From NCBI GenBank assembly GCA_002315715.1, contig DCHY01000031.1, positions 1-16,948 of the forward strand: DNA of 16,948 nucleotides. The letters run 5' to 3'. This stretch comes from Clostridiales bacterium UBA1740 (GTDB taxonomy: Bacteria > Bacillota > Clostridia > Oscillospirales > CAG-272). Each line of letters begins with the position of its first letter. Positions within the stretch are counted from its first letter, which is position 1. This document shows positions 1-8,298 of this stretch, in pieces. The notes below the pieces were generated by a model. It worked only from the letters and a program-made list of their open reading frames with translations. It ran no database searches and had not been told where the DNA came from. Position numbers and translations under genes: made by a program.

Positions 1-1136
1 TAGCCCGTGTCCTCGAGAATGGAAAGACAGAAGAACAAAACGACGATATAGGGAACGAAGGAAACGACGGAACCGACACCGCCGAAAATGCCGTCGACGA
101 CAAGACTTTTGACGGCGGGGTTGACGGTGATACCGTCGAGGACGAGACGGTCAAGCCCCGTGGCAACCGCACCCCCGAGAGCGCCGATGCCGGCTTCGAG
201 GAGATTGGCAAAGAAGTTGCCGACCCATGCAAAGGTCAAGGCAAAGACGAAAAACATGATGCCGACGAAAATCGGAATGGCGAAAATGCGGTGCGTCAGA
301 ACGCGGTCGATTTTCTCGCTGCGCAAATGCTCGCGGCTTTCACGGCATTTGACGACGGTCTTCGCCGTCACGCTTTCGATAAAATCGTAGCGCATGGAAG
401 CGAGGGCTTCGTGACGGTCAAGTCCCTCCTCACGCTCCATTTCAATGACGGTATGCTCGATCATCTCGATTTCGTTTTGGTCAAGTCCCAACCGCTCGAG
501 AATGTCGAAATCTTCTTCAATAACCTTGGTGGCGGCAAAACGCGGCGCAATCTTGGCGGCTCTCGCGTGGTCTTCGATTAAGTGCGAAACCGCGTGGATA
601 CAGCGGTGGGTGGCGCCGTCTTTGCAAAAGTCGACTTTCTTGGGCTCGGCGCCGGTTTTGACGGCGTTTACGGCTTGCCGTATCAGTTCGTCGATGCCTT
701 CGTTTTTGGCGGCGGCAATCGGGACGACGGGAATGCCGAGCGCCTCCGACATACCGACGATATCGACGGTTCCGCCGTTGCCGCGGACTTCGTCCATCAT
801 ATTGAGGGCAAGCACCATGGGGATGCCGAGTTCGATCAGCTGCAGCGTCAAATACAGATTGCGCTCGATGTTGGTGGCGTCAACGATGTTGATAATGCCG
901 TCGGGACGTTGATTCAGAATATAGTCTCGCGTGACGATCTCTTCGTTCGTGTACGGACGGATGGAATAGATGCCTGGCAGGTCCACGACGGATGCGTTTT
1001 TCATATCGCGGATATCGCCGGCTTTGCCGTCTACCGTGACGCCGGGGAAGTTGCCGACGTGGCGGTTGGAGCCGGTCAGTTGATTAAAGAGGGTGGTTTT
1101 GCCGCAGTTTTGGTTGCCGACGAGTGCAAAAATCAT
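1..1136 (-). CDS. feoB: Ferrous iron transport protein B, 5' part (runs off the left edge)
   Basis: FeoB is the inner-membrane Fe(II) permease with an N-terminal GTPase domain. About 378 codons are visible and open throughout, without a frameshift. The G-protein motifs are plain: G1 loop GNQNCGKTT at residues 7-15, switch I NFPGVTVD around 29-36, DLPG at 52-55 and NMMD at 112-115. A helical spacer follows, then the start of the membrane part (a stretch like IFAIPIFVGIMFFVFALTF), and the visible end contains SILEDTG, a conserved FeoB segment. The ATG at 1136-1134 overlaps the feoA stop as ATGA, with a GGAGGT site 6-7 bases upstream, so the two are translationally coupled. The last roughly 40 percent of the protein lies outside the window. 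Identification is very secure. Confidence 0.97.
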   Translation of the reverse strand, partial: MIFALVGNQNCGKTTLFNQLTGSNRHVGNFPGVTVDGKAGDIRDMKNASVVDLPGIYSIRPYTNEEIVTRDYILNQRPDGIINIVDATNIERNLYLTLQLIELGIPMVLALNMMDEVRGNGGTVDIVGMSEALGIPVVPIAAAKNEGIDELIRQAVNAVKTGAEPKKVDFCKDGATHRCIHAVSHLIEDHARAAKIAPRFAATKVIEEDFDILERLGLDQNEIEMIEHTVIEMEREEGLDRHEALASMRYDFIESVTAKTVVKCRESREHLRSEKIDRVLTHRIFAIPIFVGIMFFVFALTFAWVGNFFANLLEAGIGALGGAVATGLDRLVLDGITVNPAVKSLVVDGIFGGVGSVVSFVPYIVVLFFCLSILEDTG

Positions 1137-1366
1137 ACCGGCACCTCCGCATTGACTTCAATATTCGCCGCGTCTTCCAAACGCAGCGTCAACTCGTAGT
1201 CGCGTACGCGAATCTCAATGGGATCGCCGAGGGGTGCGACTTTGACGATTTTAATCTTGGTTTTCGGGATAATTCCCATATCGAGAAAACGAAAGCGCAA
1301 AGCGCCGACGCCGCCGACTTTCGTGATGACGGCAGCCGTCCCGATGGGTAGTTCACTCAGTTTCAT
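1133..1366 (-). CDS. feoA: Ferrous iron transport protein A (small SH3-like protein)
   Basis: This is a 77-residue FeoA, a cytosolic SH3-like protein required with FeoB for Fe(II) uptake. It shows the family pattern: MKLSELPIG at the start, then VGALRFRFLDMGIIPKTKIKI and VAPLGDPIEIRVRDYELTLR. I place the start at the ATG at 1366-1364, which has GGAGG five bases upstream. An in-frame start farther up, at 1417, lies upstream of the predicted transcription start and adds non-family residues, so it is rejected. The TGA stop overlaps the feoB ATG by four bases. The gene is first in the operon, just behind a sigma-A promoter and an inverted repeat that may make it iron-responsive. Confidence 0.96.
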   Translation of the reverse strand: MKLSELPIGTAAVITKVGGVGALRFRFLDMGIIPKTKIKIVKVAPLGDPIEIRVRDYELTLRLEDAANIEVNAEVPV

Positions 1367-1388
1367 AATATCCTCCGTAAGGCAGGAA

Positions 1389-1402
1389 TTAGCCTCTGCT
1401 AA
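1389..1402. promoter_or_regulatory. Inverted repeat at the feoAB transcription start, candidate iron-regulator operator
   Basis: TTAGC-CTCT-GCTAA is a perfect five-base inverted repeat covering the predicted +1 region of feoAB. Feo operons are commonly iron-repressed, and DtxR/IdeR/MntR family sites often contain TTAG/CTAA half sites in this arrangement. The position fits a repressor operator; the identity of the regulator is inferred. Confidence 0.5.
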
Positions 1403-1405
1403 CTC

Positions 1406-1434
1406 ATTATAGCACAAAAAAACGGAAAATGCAA
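1406..1434 (-). promoter_or_regulatory. sigma-A promoter of feoAB
   Basis: Read on the minus strand, a -35 box TTGCAT (1434-1429) is followed by a 17-base spacer and a perfect -10 box TATAAT (1411-1406). This places the transcription start near 1399 and gives a leader of about 30 bases before the feoA start. Confidence 0.85.
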
Positions 1435-1522
1435 GGGTTTTGCCTCTCTTTTCGGAGAGAAAAAACGCATTTTTTTGTGACTATTGTTATATTTTTATAA
1501 AATTTTTCGGTAAAACTCACAA

Positions 1523-1551
1523 TTGAACGCGCAATATATGTATGGTATAAT
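1523..1551 (+). promoter_or_regulatory. Extended -10 promoter of the two-lipoprotein operon
   Basis: A -35 box TTGAAC (1523-1528), a 17-base spacer and a perfect TATAAT (1546-1551) preceded by TGG (extended -10) give a strong sigma-A promoter. Transcription should start near 1558. It is divergent from the feoAB promoter, about 90 bases away, so the two could influence each other. Confidence 0.85.
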
Positions 1552-1564
1552 AAGAAAAAATGGG

Positions 1565-1600
1565 TTTGCATTCCCAAAATGCAAAACCGACGTTGTCGGT
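1565..1600 (+). promoter_or_regulatory. Two abutting hairpins in the lipoprotein operon leader
   Basis: Hairpin 1 is TTTGCATT (1565-1572) with AATGCAAA (1578-1585), loop CCCAA. Hairpin 2 is ACCGAC (1586-1591) with GTCGGT (1595-1600), loop GTT. They are perfect and directly adjacent, begin within about ten bases of the predicted mRNA 5' end, and stop just before the ribosome binding site at about 1604-1609. They may shield the 5' end from decay, control translation, or at DNA level be an operator. There is no poly-T tract, so this is not a terminator. Confidence 0.6.
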
Positions 1601-1614
1601 GGATAGGAGTAAGT

Positions 1615-4600
1615 ATGAAAAATTTGAAGAGAACATTCGTCGCCCTTCTTTTGCTCTTTTCACTCTGCCTTTCGGCTTGTTCGCTTGCCGATTTGCCGTT
1701 TGACTTGCCGTTTGGACAGGGAAACGATCCCGTCGACGATAACCCAACCGACGATCCGAACACAGATCCGACCCCGACGAGCAAACCCATTGACGCCGTC
1801 ATCGTGCCGGAGGACGAAATTTCGACTTGCTACTACGTCGTATATGCTTCCGCCAACTCGAATCTGATGGCAAAGTTCATCCCCGAAATGATGAGTATTT
1901 ACGGTTTGCAACCGAATTACTTTATTGATACCGAGACCGAGGAAACCAAGTACGAGATTTTGCTCGGCAACACCAACCGCGCGCTTTCCGCCGAACTCAT
2001 CGCGGCGGTCAACGAACGGGCGGAGGCCGACGGCGGTTTGACCTGGGGCTATGCCTGCCGCGACGGTCAGTTTGCGATTTACGCAACCTCTGCCAAGGCA
2101 TACGACGGCACGACCTCGTGGGAAAAGTGCTGGAGCACTTTGAAGAGAACCTACATGCTCAAAGACAGTTTTATCGTAGACACCGGAACCCTTGATATTC
2201 AAAACATCTCACAAGCAACGCTAGACGCACAGAAAGCCGAGGAAGACGCGAAGGCGAATGCCGAGCGCGCCGTGGAAATCAACGCCATGAAAGCAACGAT
2301 AGACAACAATATGGGGAAAACGGCAAACGCCGCCACCACGACTGCCAATTATAAAAAGAATTTCGGCACGAGAAAGACCATCGCATCCGCCGCCCCCGCA
2401 ACGCCGACGGCGTATCCGGCAGCCAACACCCACCCGCGCCTCGAAATCAACAGCTTAACGCTTGAAAAGATGAAGACCGAAGTCACCGTCGGCTCCAAGA
2501 CGCTTCATTATTACAACTACGGTGAAAATGAAAGCGCCTATAAAGGAATCGTATCGCAGTCCGACAGTTCCGCCGTCAAGAGCGCCTCTTTCGGCATCTT
2601 GGGCGCCGGCAACGCCGATCAGGACGGTTTCAACTGTGATTTCTCCATTTTGGAGCGTATTGAGGCTTGCGCCTTCCGTTACGCTTTGGAGCGCGAAGAG
2701 GGCACCAACGCCGCCGAGATTTACGGCTACCGCGCCATCAACGGTATACTCAATTTCCTCAAAACCGTCAACTACGGTTCTTATTCTCTCAAATACCGTT
2801 CCGCCGGTGAAACCATGTACGTGGCGGCGGAAGTGTACGACTGGTGCTACGACCTTTTGACGGACGATATGAAAAACAATATCGTAAACGCCGTCACCTC
2901 CCGCGTGATTCCCGAGATGGAAATCACCCGTGACGCCTCCGACATCACCCCGAACAGACAGGCCGCCGTCGCAGGTCACGGCGCCGAGGCACAGGTGCTT
3001 CGCGATTGGTTCTCCTTCTCCATCGCCGTTTACGATGAATTTCCCGAATACTATAACTACATCGCCGGTAAAATCACCGCCGACTACGTGCCTTTCCGCA
3101 ACGCGTATTACGAAAGCTGTGCCGTCGGGCAGGGCAACAGCTACGGCATTTACCGTTTCAATTTCGATATCGACGCCGCTCTGTTCTTTGAAACCATGCA
3201 GTGCACGGAAAACCCCGTGAAACTTTTCTCCTTCAGCATTGAAAACGTGGCGCTCGGTCTCGTTTACAACACCCGTCCCGACGATCAGCTTCTTCATATC
3301 GGCGACGAAATGAACGAAAGACTGCAAGAATCTTGGAACATGGAACCGCAGTATTTGATGGACGACTATGCGAGAACCATGTTTTACGCGTATGCCGCCA
3401 CCGGCAACGGCGTTCTCAAGAGCGAAGCGTATCACTTCACGAAATCTTTCACAAGATTCGACAACGAAGATAACACGCTGACCCGCGTTCATTTGATTAT
3501 TTATAACGACCCCACCGTTTTGAAAGTCAGCAAAGACACCCTTGATCTTTCCATGTACTATCCGTATCCTGCCGGCATTCTCATTTCGAGAAACGGTTGG
3601 GGAGAAGATGCCGCTATGGTTTACATGAAGATAGGAGAAAGATTCACCGCCAACCACGAACATCGCGATTTCGGTTCTTTCCAAATCTTCTATCACGGTC
3701 AACTTGCCATTGACGCCGGCTTCTACGACAATTACAGTTCTTCCGTAGAGTCGCACAACCGATCGTCCTTGGCGCACAACGTTCTTCTCATTAACCACAA
3801 CAATCAGGACACGAACGGTTCCGAACCCAACAACTTTGACGCCATGGGCGTCGGCGGTACCGTCATCGGCGAGGACGTTATCAACGACGAGAGCGGCAAT
3901 CCGCTTTACGCATATCTCGCCGGCAACATGACGGAAATTTACAAAGCCGCCTATGCGACCGAAGTCGGACGCTATATGCTCGCCGTTTACAACTACGACG
4001 CGGACGGCAACCCGACGGGTACGCCGCTTGCTTTCTTCGTCATGGACGACGTCAAGACGTCTCAGTCCAAAGAAATCGAATTTCTCCTTCAGCCGATGCA
4101 GGAGCCGGAAGTGTCCGGCAACGTCGTGAAAATCACCAATACCGTGGAAGTTATCAATTATTGGAACGATTACGACTGTGACGGCGTACTCGTTGACCAG
4201 GCGTTTGTGGATGACGGCACTGTCACCATCGATAAACTCGCCGGCAGATACGGCACGTCGAATCCCACCTCCGACGGCAGATGGCTCGAAGACCTCACCA
4301 CCGTTGAGTCCGGTTGGGGACGCGTCGAGATCAAGACCACCGGCACGAATACCAAGATGCTCAACGTCATGTACGTCACCGATACCGCCACCGACGAGGC
4401 ACAGGGGGTTCTTACGGCTTCCAAGTACAGCAACGATAACGTCATGGGCGCTTCTATCCCCGCGCTCGGCGTTGCCGCTTTCTTCAATAAGAACGTGACG
4501 GAAATTGACACCGCAACCGTAAAAGGCGAGGGCGAAGGTACCGTCCGCTACTCCGTTTGCGGTATGGCTGCCGGTACGTACGCCGTCAAAGACGCCGCCT

Positions 4601-4689
4601 CTATCACCGTGGCAACCGTCACCGTTACCGAGGAAAGCGGTCTGTTGACCTTCACGGCTCCTGCCGGCACCTACACGATTACGAAATAA
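1615..4689 (+). CDS. Secreted lipoprotein with heparinase II/III-like polysaccharide lyase core (paralogue 1)
   Basis: This is a 1024-residue lipoprotein. A hydrophobic signal peptide ends in the lipobox LSAC (C22), and an acidic Pro/Asp/Thr linker runs to about residue 60. A module of about 130 residues (71-200) carries YEILLGNTNRALS and GQFAIYA. An Ala/Glu/Lys-rich helical linker (about 200-235) leads to the lyase core from about 265. The core shows heparinase II/III landmarks: GHGAEAQ (H455), NSYGIYR (Y510, Y513), ISRNGWGEDA, NHEHRDFGSF (H681, H683), AIDAGFY (D700) and AHNVLL (H721). By analogy with Pedobacter heparinase II, H455, the tyrosine pair and H681 would be catalytic, and H683, D700 and H721 the metal ligands. 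A beta-rich domain ends the chain. The protein would cleave an acidic glycan at the cell surface; the substrate is unknown. The start at 1615 has GGAG five bases upstream; the in-frame ATG at 1579 is rejected because the signal peptide begins at 1615. Confidence 0.85.
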   Translation: MKNLKRTFVALLLLFSLCLSACSLADLPFDLPFGQGNDPVDDNPTDDPNTDPTPTSKPIDAVIVPEDEISTCYYVVYASANSNLMAKFIPEMMSIYGLQPNYFIDTETEETKYEILLGNTNRALSAELIAAVNERAEADGGLTWGYACRDGQFAIYATSAKAYDGTTSWEKCWSTLKRTYMLKDSFIVDTGTLDIQNISQATLDAQKAEEDAKANAERAVEINAMKATIDNNMGKTANAATTTANYKKNFGTRKTIASAAPATPTAYPAANTHPRLEINSLTLEKMKTEVTVGSKTLHYYNYGENESAYKGIVSQSDSSAVKSASFGILGAGNADQDGFNCDFSILERIEACAFRYALEREEGTNAAEIYGYRAINGILNFLKTVNYGSYSLKYRSAGETMYVAAEVYDWCYDLLTDDMKNNIVNAVTSRVIPEMEITRDASDITPNRQAAVAGHGAEAQVLRDWFSFSIAVYDEFPEYYNYIAGKITADYVPFRNAYYESCAVGQGNSYGIYRFNFDIDAALFFETMQCTENPVKLFSFSIENVALGLVYNTRPDDQLLHIGDEMNERLQESWNMEPQYLMDDYARTMFYAYAATGNGVLKSEAYHFTKSFTRFDNEDNTLTRVHLIIYNDPTVLKVSKDTLDLSMYYPYPAGILISRNGWGEDAAMVYMKIGERFTANHEHRDFGSFQIFYHGQLAIDAGFYDNYSSSVESHNRSSLAHNVLLINHNNQDTNGSEPNNFDAMGVGGTVIGEDVINDESGNPLYAYLAGNMTEIYKAAYATEVGRYMLAVYNYDADGNPTGTPLAFFVMDDVKTSQSKEIEFLLQPMQEPEVSGNVVKITNTVEVINYWNDYDCDGVLVDQAFVDDGTVTIDKLAGRYGTSNPTSDGRWLEDLTTVESGWGRVEIKTTGTNTKMLNVMYVTDTATDEAQGVLTASKYSNDNVMGASIPALGVAAFFNKNVTEIDTATVKGEGEGTVRYSVCGMAAGTYAVKDAASITVATVTVTEESGLLTFTAPAGTYTITK

Positions 4690-4706
4690 ACGAAAAGAGG
4701 TCCAAA

Positions 4707-7700
4707 ATGAAGAGAAAAATTTGGATATCCGTCATCGCATGGATATTGCTCCTTGCTTTGACACTGTCTTCCTGCAGCGTGATTGCCACCCCGTCCGATG
4801 ACAAAAACAAAGGTAACGAAGCCAACCAAAACACGCAGGATACCGAAAAGACTGCCGACCCTTCGGACGAAACCGAAGAGCCGGAAGAACCCGACGAACC
4901 GGAAGAGCCGGATGAGCCCGACGAACCGACGGCCGTCACTTACACCATCGTTCCGAACGCCCATGCGTATACCGTCGTCATGGCGACGGGCACGCCCTAT
5001 CAAGCGCTCATTTCCGCCATTCAAACCAAATACGGCGTCATTCTTTCGGCAAAACCCTACGCCGCGAAACAGACGATTACCGGCAACGAGATTTTGCTCG
5101 GCGCCACCAACCGCGTGCTTTCCAACGAACTGAAAGCGGAAGTGGATAAAGCGGATACCGACAAGGGCGGTCTCAACTGGGGCTTTGCCTGCCGTGACGG
5201 TCAGTTTGCCATATACGCAAAGGATAAGACCGTCGGCTTAACTTCCGCGTGGGATAAGTGCCTTGAGATGCTCGTCTGTGATTATCTTCTTGACACCTTC
5301 ACCGTCACCGACGGACTGTTCGTGACGCATCATTTGGACGTGACGGAACCTATCGACCCCGTGGATCCCGTGGATCCCGTGGATCCTGTCGACCCTGTGG
5401 ATCCCGTTGACCCTGTCGATCCCGTTGACCCTGTCGAACCGTCAAGTTACACTATCGTTCCGAACGGTACGAACGTATACACCGTCGTGTTCGCCAACAC
5501 CGCTTGGAAGACCGACGTCGTCAATGCCGTATATAACAAATATCACGTCACTCTGTCGGCGTCGGCGTACACCGCCAAGACCGAAACCAAATACGAGATT
5601 TTGGTCGGTGCCACCAACCGCGCCCTTTCCGCCAAACTCAAAGGGGCGGTAGACGCCAAGGCCGCAAGCAACAAAGGTCTCGCCTGGGGCTTTGCCTGCG
5701 AGGGCGGACAGTTTGCCATTTACGCCAAGGACGATACCAAAGAGGGCGTCTCGGCGTGGTCGAAGTGCCTTGAGGCGTTTAAGAGCGAATTTCTGTCTTC
5801 TTCGACCTTTACGGCGGATAACAACATGATGAAAATCGAGGAAGTGACGAAAGCCGAACTCGATAAAATCGCCGCCGATAACAAGGCAGCCGAAGAGGCA
5901 GCCGCCGCCAAAGTGCGCGCGGATAAAATCGCGGAAATCCATACGTACATCGCCGCCATCCGTACCGAAAGTTACGGTACCGTAAAATCCTTTACCAAGA
6001 CCGCTTCGGCGACACCCACCGTATTCCCGAAAGCGAACACGCACCCCCGCGTTGCCGTCAACGGTACGAACATCGCCGACCTCAAAAAGACGGTCGGAAC
6101 CACCGGGTGTGCAACCTATACGTACGGTGAAAACAGCATTCCTTGGAACTATATTACGACCGAAATGACCGATCACGCCGATTACGCGTCTCTCGATTTC
6201 GGAAAACTCGCCGCTGCCTCGGGCGATACCAAAAATTACAAATCGGATAAACTCGTGGCAATCGAGGCTTTGGCGTTCCGCTATGCCCTCGAGCACGAGG
6301 CAGGCGCCGTCAACGACCAAGCGACGATTTACGGACTTCGCGCCGTCGCGGGACTTCTCGATTATCTTCGCACCTACAACGTCGGCAGCGACAGCCTTGC
6401 GTACCGCACCTGCGGCTATATCATGTATATCTCCGCCGAGGTGTACGACTGGTGCTACGACCTTCTGACCGAAAAAGATAAAGAAAACATCGTGGCGCGT
6501 GTCACCTCGTATCTCGCCGTCAATTTGGAAGTGGCAAACAGCGCGACCGATCCGACGCCGTCGGCTCAGGGCGGCTTCGTCGGACACGGCTCGGAAGCAC
6601 AGCTGCTGCGCGACTGGCTCGCCTTTTCCATCGCCGTTTACGACGAGTATCCTCAGTATTATAACTACGTGGCAGGACGCCTTCTTTCACAGCACGTGCC
6701 TTCCCGCAATGCATACTACGCGTCGGGCAACGTTTCGCAGGGAAGCGGTTACGGCGTTTACCGTTTCTATTTCGATATGATGGCACAGCGCCTGTATGAA
6801 ACCATGCAGTGCTCGGCAAGCCCTTCGAAACTCTTTGACTTCGATATGGAAAAAGTCGCCGTCGGCATCATTCACTATATGCGTCCCGACAGTACGCTTC
6901 TGCGTATCGGAGACGATGAAAACGAGCGCGTTTCGGGCAGTTCCACGCCGAAATACAAAACGGCAACCTACGGCAAGACCATGTTCATGGCGGCTGCCTT
7001 TACCGGCAACGCCTATGCCAAATACGAAGCGTACACCTATCTCAACCATTTCTGGGAAACCGGCTTCTTTACCTGCGACGACGATAACTCCTTGACACGC
7101 GTGCAGTTCGTCATGTTCAACAACCCGACGGTACAGAAAAAAGCCGCTTCTACCGGCTTGGCGCTTGGCAACTATTACGGTTCTCCCTCGGGCAGTATGA
7201 TCGTGCGAAACTCGTGGGATGCAAACGCCGCCATGGTTTATATGAAGATTGGCGAGGTGTACACCGCCAACCACGAGCATAAAGACATCGGTTCTTTCGG
7301 GATTTATTACAAAGGCAACCTTGCCATTGACGCCGGCTTCTACGAGAGTTACAGCGGCACGCTTCAAAGCAAGTCGACAGCAGCCACCGCCCACAACGTC
7401 CTTCTCGTCGGCGGTTCCGGCGCAAGTCTTACCTCCACAGAGCCTACGACTTATTCGGCAGCCTCGCAGGTTGCGTCGGTCATCGGCGAAGAGCTTCTCT
7501 ATAACGCCAAAGGCAAGCCCACCTACGCCTACCTCGCCGGCGATTTGACGAAGGCGTATACGCAGACGAAAGAAACCGTGCGCTATATGCTTGCCGTTTA
7601 TAACTACAACGCCGACGGCTCGGCGTCGAGTACACCGCTTTGCTTCTTCGTCTTAGACGACGTCAAAACCACACTCTCAAGGAAGACTTCGTTCCTTCTT

Positions 7701-8282
7701 CAGTCGGTAGCGGAGCCGACGGTCAGTGACAATACCGTCACGATTACCAATACCCAAACGCTGAACAACAGCGGCAAGACCACGACCTTCTCGGGCGTTC
7801 TCGTTGACCAAGCCTTTACCGAGAGCGGAAAACTCACCGCCATTACCAAAACCGCCGTCGATTATTCTTCGACCAAGTACAATACCGACGTGACGGTTGC
7901 CGAAAACGGTTGGGGACACGTCGAGATATCCAACACCGCCACGGCAACGAAGATGTTAAACGTCATGTACGTGACGGATACGTCAAACAGCGCCGCCAAG
8001 CACACTGCCACGCAGTATACCGACGGCAAAGTGCTCGGCGCTTATATCGCCGACCTCGGAGTTGCCGCCTTCTTCAACATGAATAAGACGAAACTTTCCT
8101 CTTGCACCGTCAAAGGCGACGGCAGCGGCAGTTCCATCCGCTATTCCGTCTGCGGTATGGAAGCCGGTACCTACACCGTCAAAAACGCCTCCGGCGCGAC
8201 GGTCGCCACCGTCAGCACCACCGCCGAGAGCGGCATGCTGACCTTTACGGCACCTGCCGGCACTTATACTATCGCAAAATAA
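4707..8282 (+). CDS. Secreted lipoprotein with doubled N-terminal module and heparinase II/III-like core (paralogue 2)
   Basis: This is a 1191-residue paralogue of the preceding gene, starting 17 bases after it with AGAGG six bases before the ATG, so they form one operon. The signal peptide ends in LSSC (C23). A Glu/Pro/Asp linker (about 51-75) precedes a first EILLGATNR module (78-212), then nine DPV repeats (217-243), a second module (248-380), an Ala/Lys/Glu-rich helix (about 380-415) and the lyase core. Core landmarks match paralogue 1: GHGSEAQ (H627), GYGVYR (Y682, Y685), NHEHKDIGSF (H856, H858), AIDAGFY (D875) and AHNVLL (H896). The C-terminal beta domain ends AGTYTIAK. All putative catalytic and metal residues are kept, so both copies look active. 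They may split endo- and exo-activity or different sulfation/uronate patterns; this is inference. Upstream in-frame starts lie inside the previous gene and are rejected. Confidence 0.85.
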   Translation: MKRKIWISVIAWILLLALTLSSCSVIATPSDDKNKGNEANQNTQDTEKTADPSDETEEPEEPDEPEEPDEPDEPTAVTYTIVPNAHAYTVVMATGTPYQALISAIQTKYGVILSAKPYAAKQTITGNEILLGATNRVLSNELKAEVDKADTDKGGLNWGFACRDGQFAIYAKDKTVGLTSAWDKCLEMLVCDYLLDTFTVTDGLFVTHHLDVTEPIDPVDPVDPVDPVDPVDPVDPVDPVDPVEPSSYTIVPNGTNVYTVVFANTAWKTDVVNAVYNKYHVTLSASAYTAKTETKYEILVGATNRALSAKLKGAVDAKAASNKGLAWGFACEGGQFAIYAKDDTKEGVSAWSKCLEAFKSEFLSSSTFTADNNMMKIEEVTKAELDKIAADNKAAEEAAAAKVRADKIAEIHTYIAAIRTESYGTVKSFTKTASATPTVFPKANTHPRVAVNGTNIADLKKTVGTTGCATYTYGENSIPWNYITTEMTDHADYASLDFGKLAAASGDTKNYKSDKLVAIEALAFRYALEHEAGAVNDQATIYGLRAVAGLLDYLRTYNVGSDSLAYRTCGYIMYISAEVYDWCYDLLTEKDKENIVARVTSYLAVNLEVANSATDPTPSAQGGFVGHGSEAQLLRDWLAFSIAVYDEYPQYYNYVAGRLLSQHVPSRNAYYASGNVSQGSGYGVYRFYFDMMAQRLYETMQCSASPSKLFDFDMEKVAVGIIHYMRPDSTLLRIGDDENERVSGSSTPKYKTATYGKTMFMAAAFTGNAYAKYEAYTYLNHFWETGFFTCDDDNSLTRVQFVMFNNPTVQKKAASTGLALGNYYGSPSGSMIVRNSWDANAAMVYMKIGEVYTANHEHKDIGSFGIYYKGNLAIDAGFYESYSGTLQSKSTAATAHNVLLVGGSGASLTSTEPTTYSAASQVASVIGEELLYNAKGKPTYAYLAGDLTKAYTQTKETVRYMLAVYNYNADGSASSTPLCFFVLDDVKTTLSRKTSFLLQSVAEPTVSDNTVTITNTQTLNNSGKTTTFSGVLVDQAFTESGKLTAITKTAVDYSSTKYNTDVTVAENGWGHVEISNTATATKMLNVMYVTDTSNSAAKHTATQYTDGKVLGAYIADLGVAAFFNMNKTKLSSCTVKGDGSGSSIRYSVCGMEAGTYTVKNASGATVATVSTTAESGMLTFTAPAGTYTIAK
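4938..5846 (+). repeat. Tandem duplication of the EIL-G-TNR module inside paralogue 2
   Basis: Two copies of a module of about 130 residues are encoded at about 4938-5342 and 5448-5846. Shared positions include YTIVPN near the start, EIL(L/V)GATNR, LS-LK, GL-WGFAC and GQFAIYAKD, then S-W-KCLE. Paralogue 1 has one diverged copy. The pattern recalls the alpha/beta domains before catalytic cores in GH67 and GH20 enzymes, but that is only a resemblance seen by eye. Confidence 0.7.
5355..5435 (+). repeat. Nine 9-base units encoding a (Asp-Pro-Val)9 spacer
   Basis: Nine in-frame units of the form GAY-CCY-GTN run without interruption for 81 bases. Third positions vary between units (GAT/GAC, CCC/CCT, GTG/GTT/GTC). 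The repeat joins the two N-terminal modules as a rigid, acidic, proline-rich spacer. Being in-frame, gain or loss of units would change spacer length without breaking the gene. Confidence 0.95.
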
Positions 8283-8298
8283 ACTAAAATCCAAAAAG

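Noticed and set aside
582..1199. Open frame of 205 codons on the plus strand over feoB and feoA
   Set aside because: Both genes on the minus strand are unmistakable; this frame crosses their junction and has no ribosome binding site.
1444..1459. Stem CTCTC/GAGAG between the divergent promoters, considered as a terminator
   Set aside because: Only five pairs, and followed by A residues before T residues; it lies between two promoters where no transcript needs to end.
1407..1802. Minus-strand open frame over the feo/lipoprotein intergenic region
   Set aside because: It overlaps both divergent promoters and the start of the lipoprotein gene, and its translation looks like untranslated AT-rich DNA.
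2455..3798. Open frame of 447 codons antisense to the first lipoprotein gene
   Set aside because: It mirrors the codon structure of the opposite strand, has no ribosome binding site or promoter and encodes no recognisable domain; GC-rich third positions commonly leave such frames open.
5442..6587. Open frame of 381 codons antisense to the second lipoprotein gene
   Set aside because: Same situation: low-complexity Gly/Arg/Val-rich translation, no initiation signals, lies wholly within a well-supported gene.
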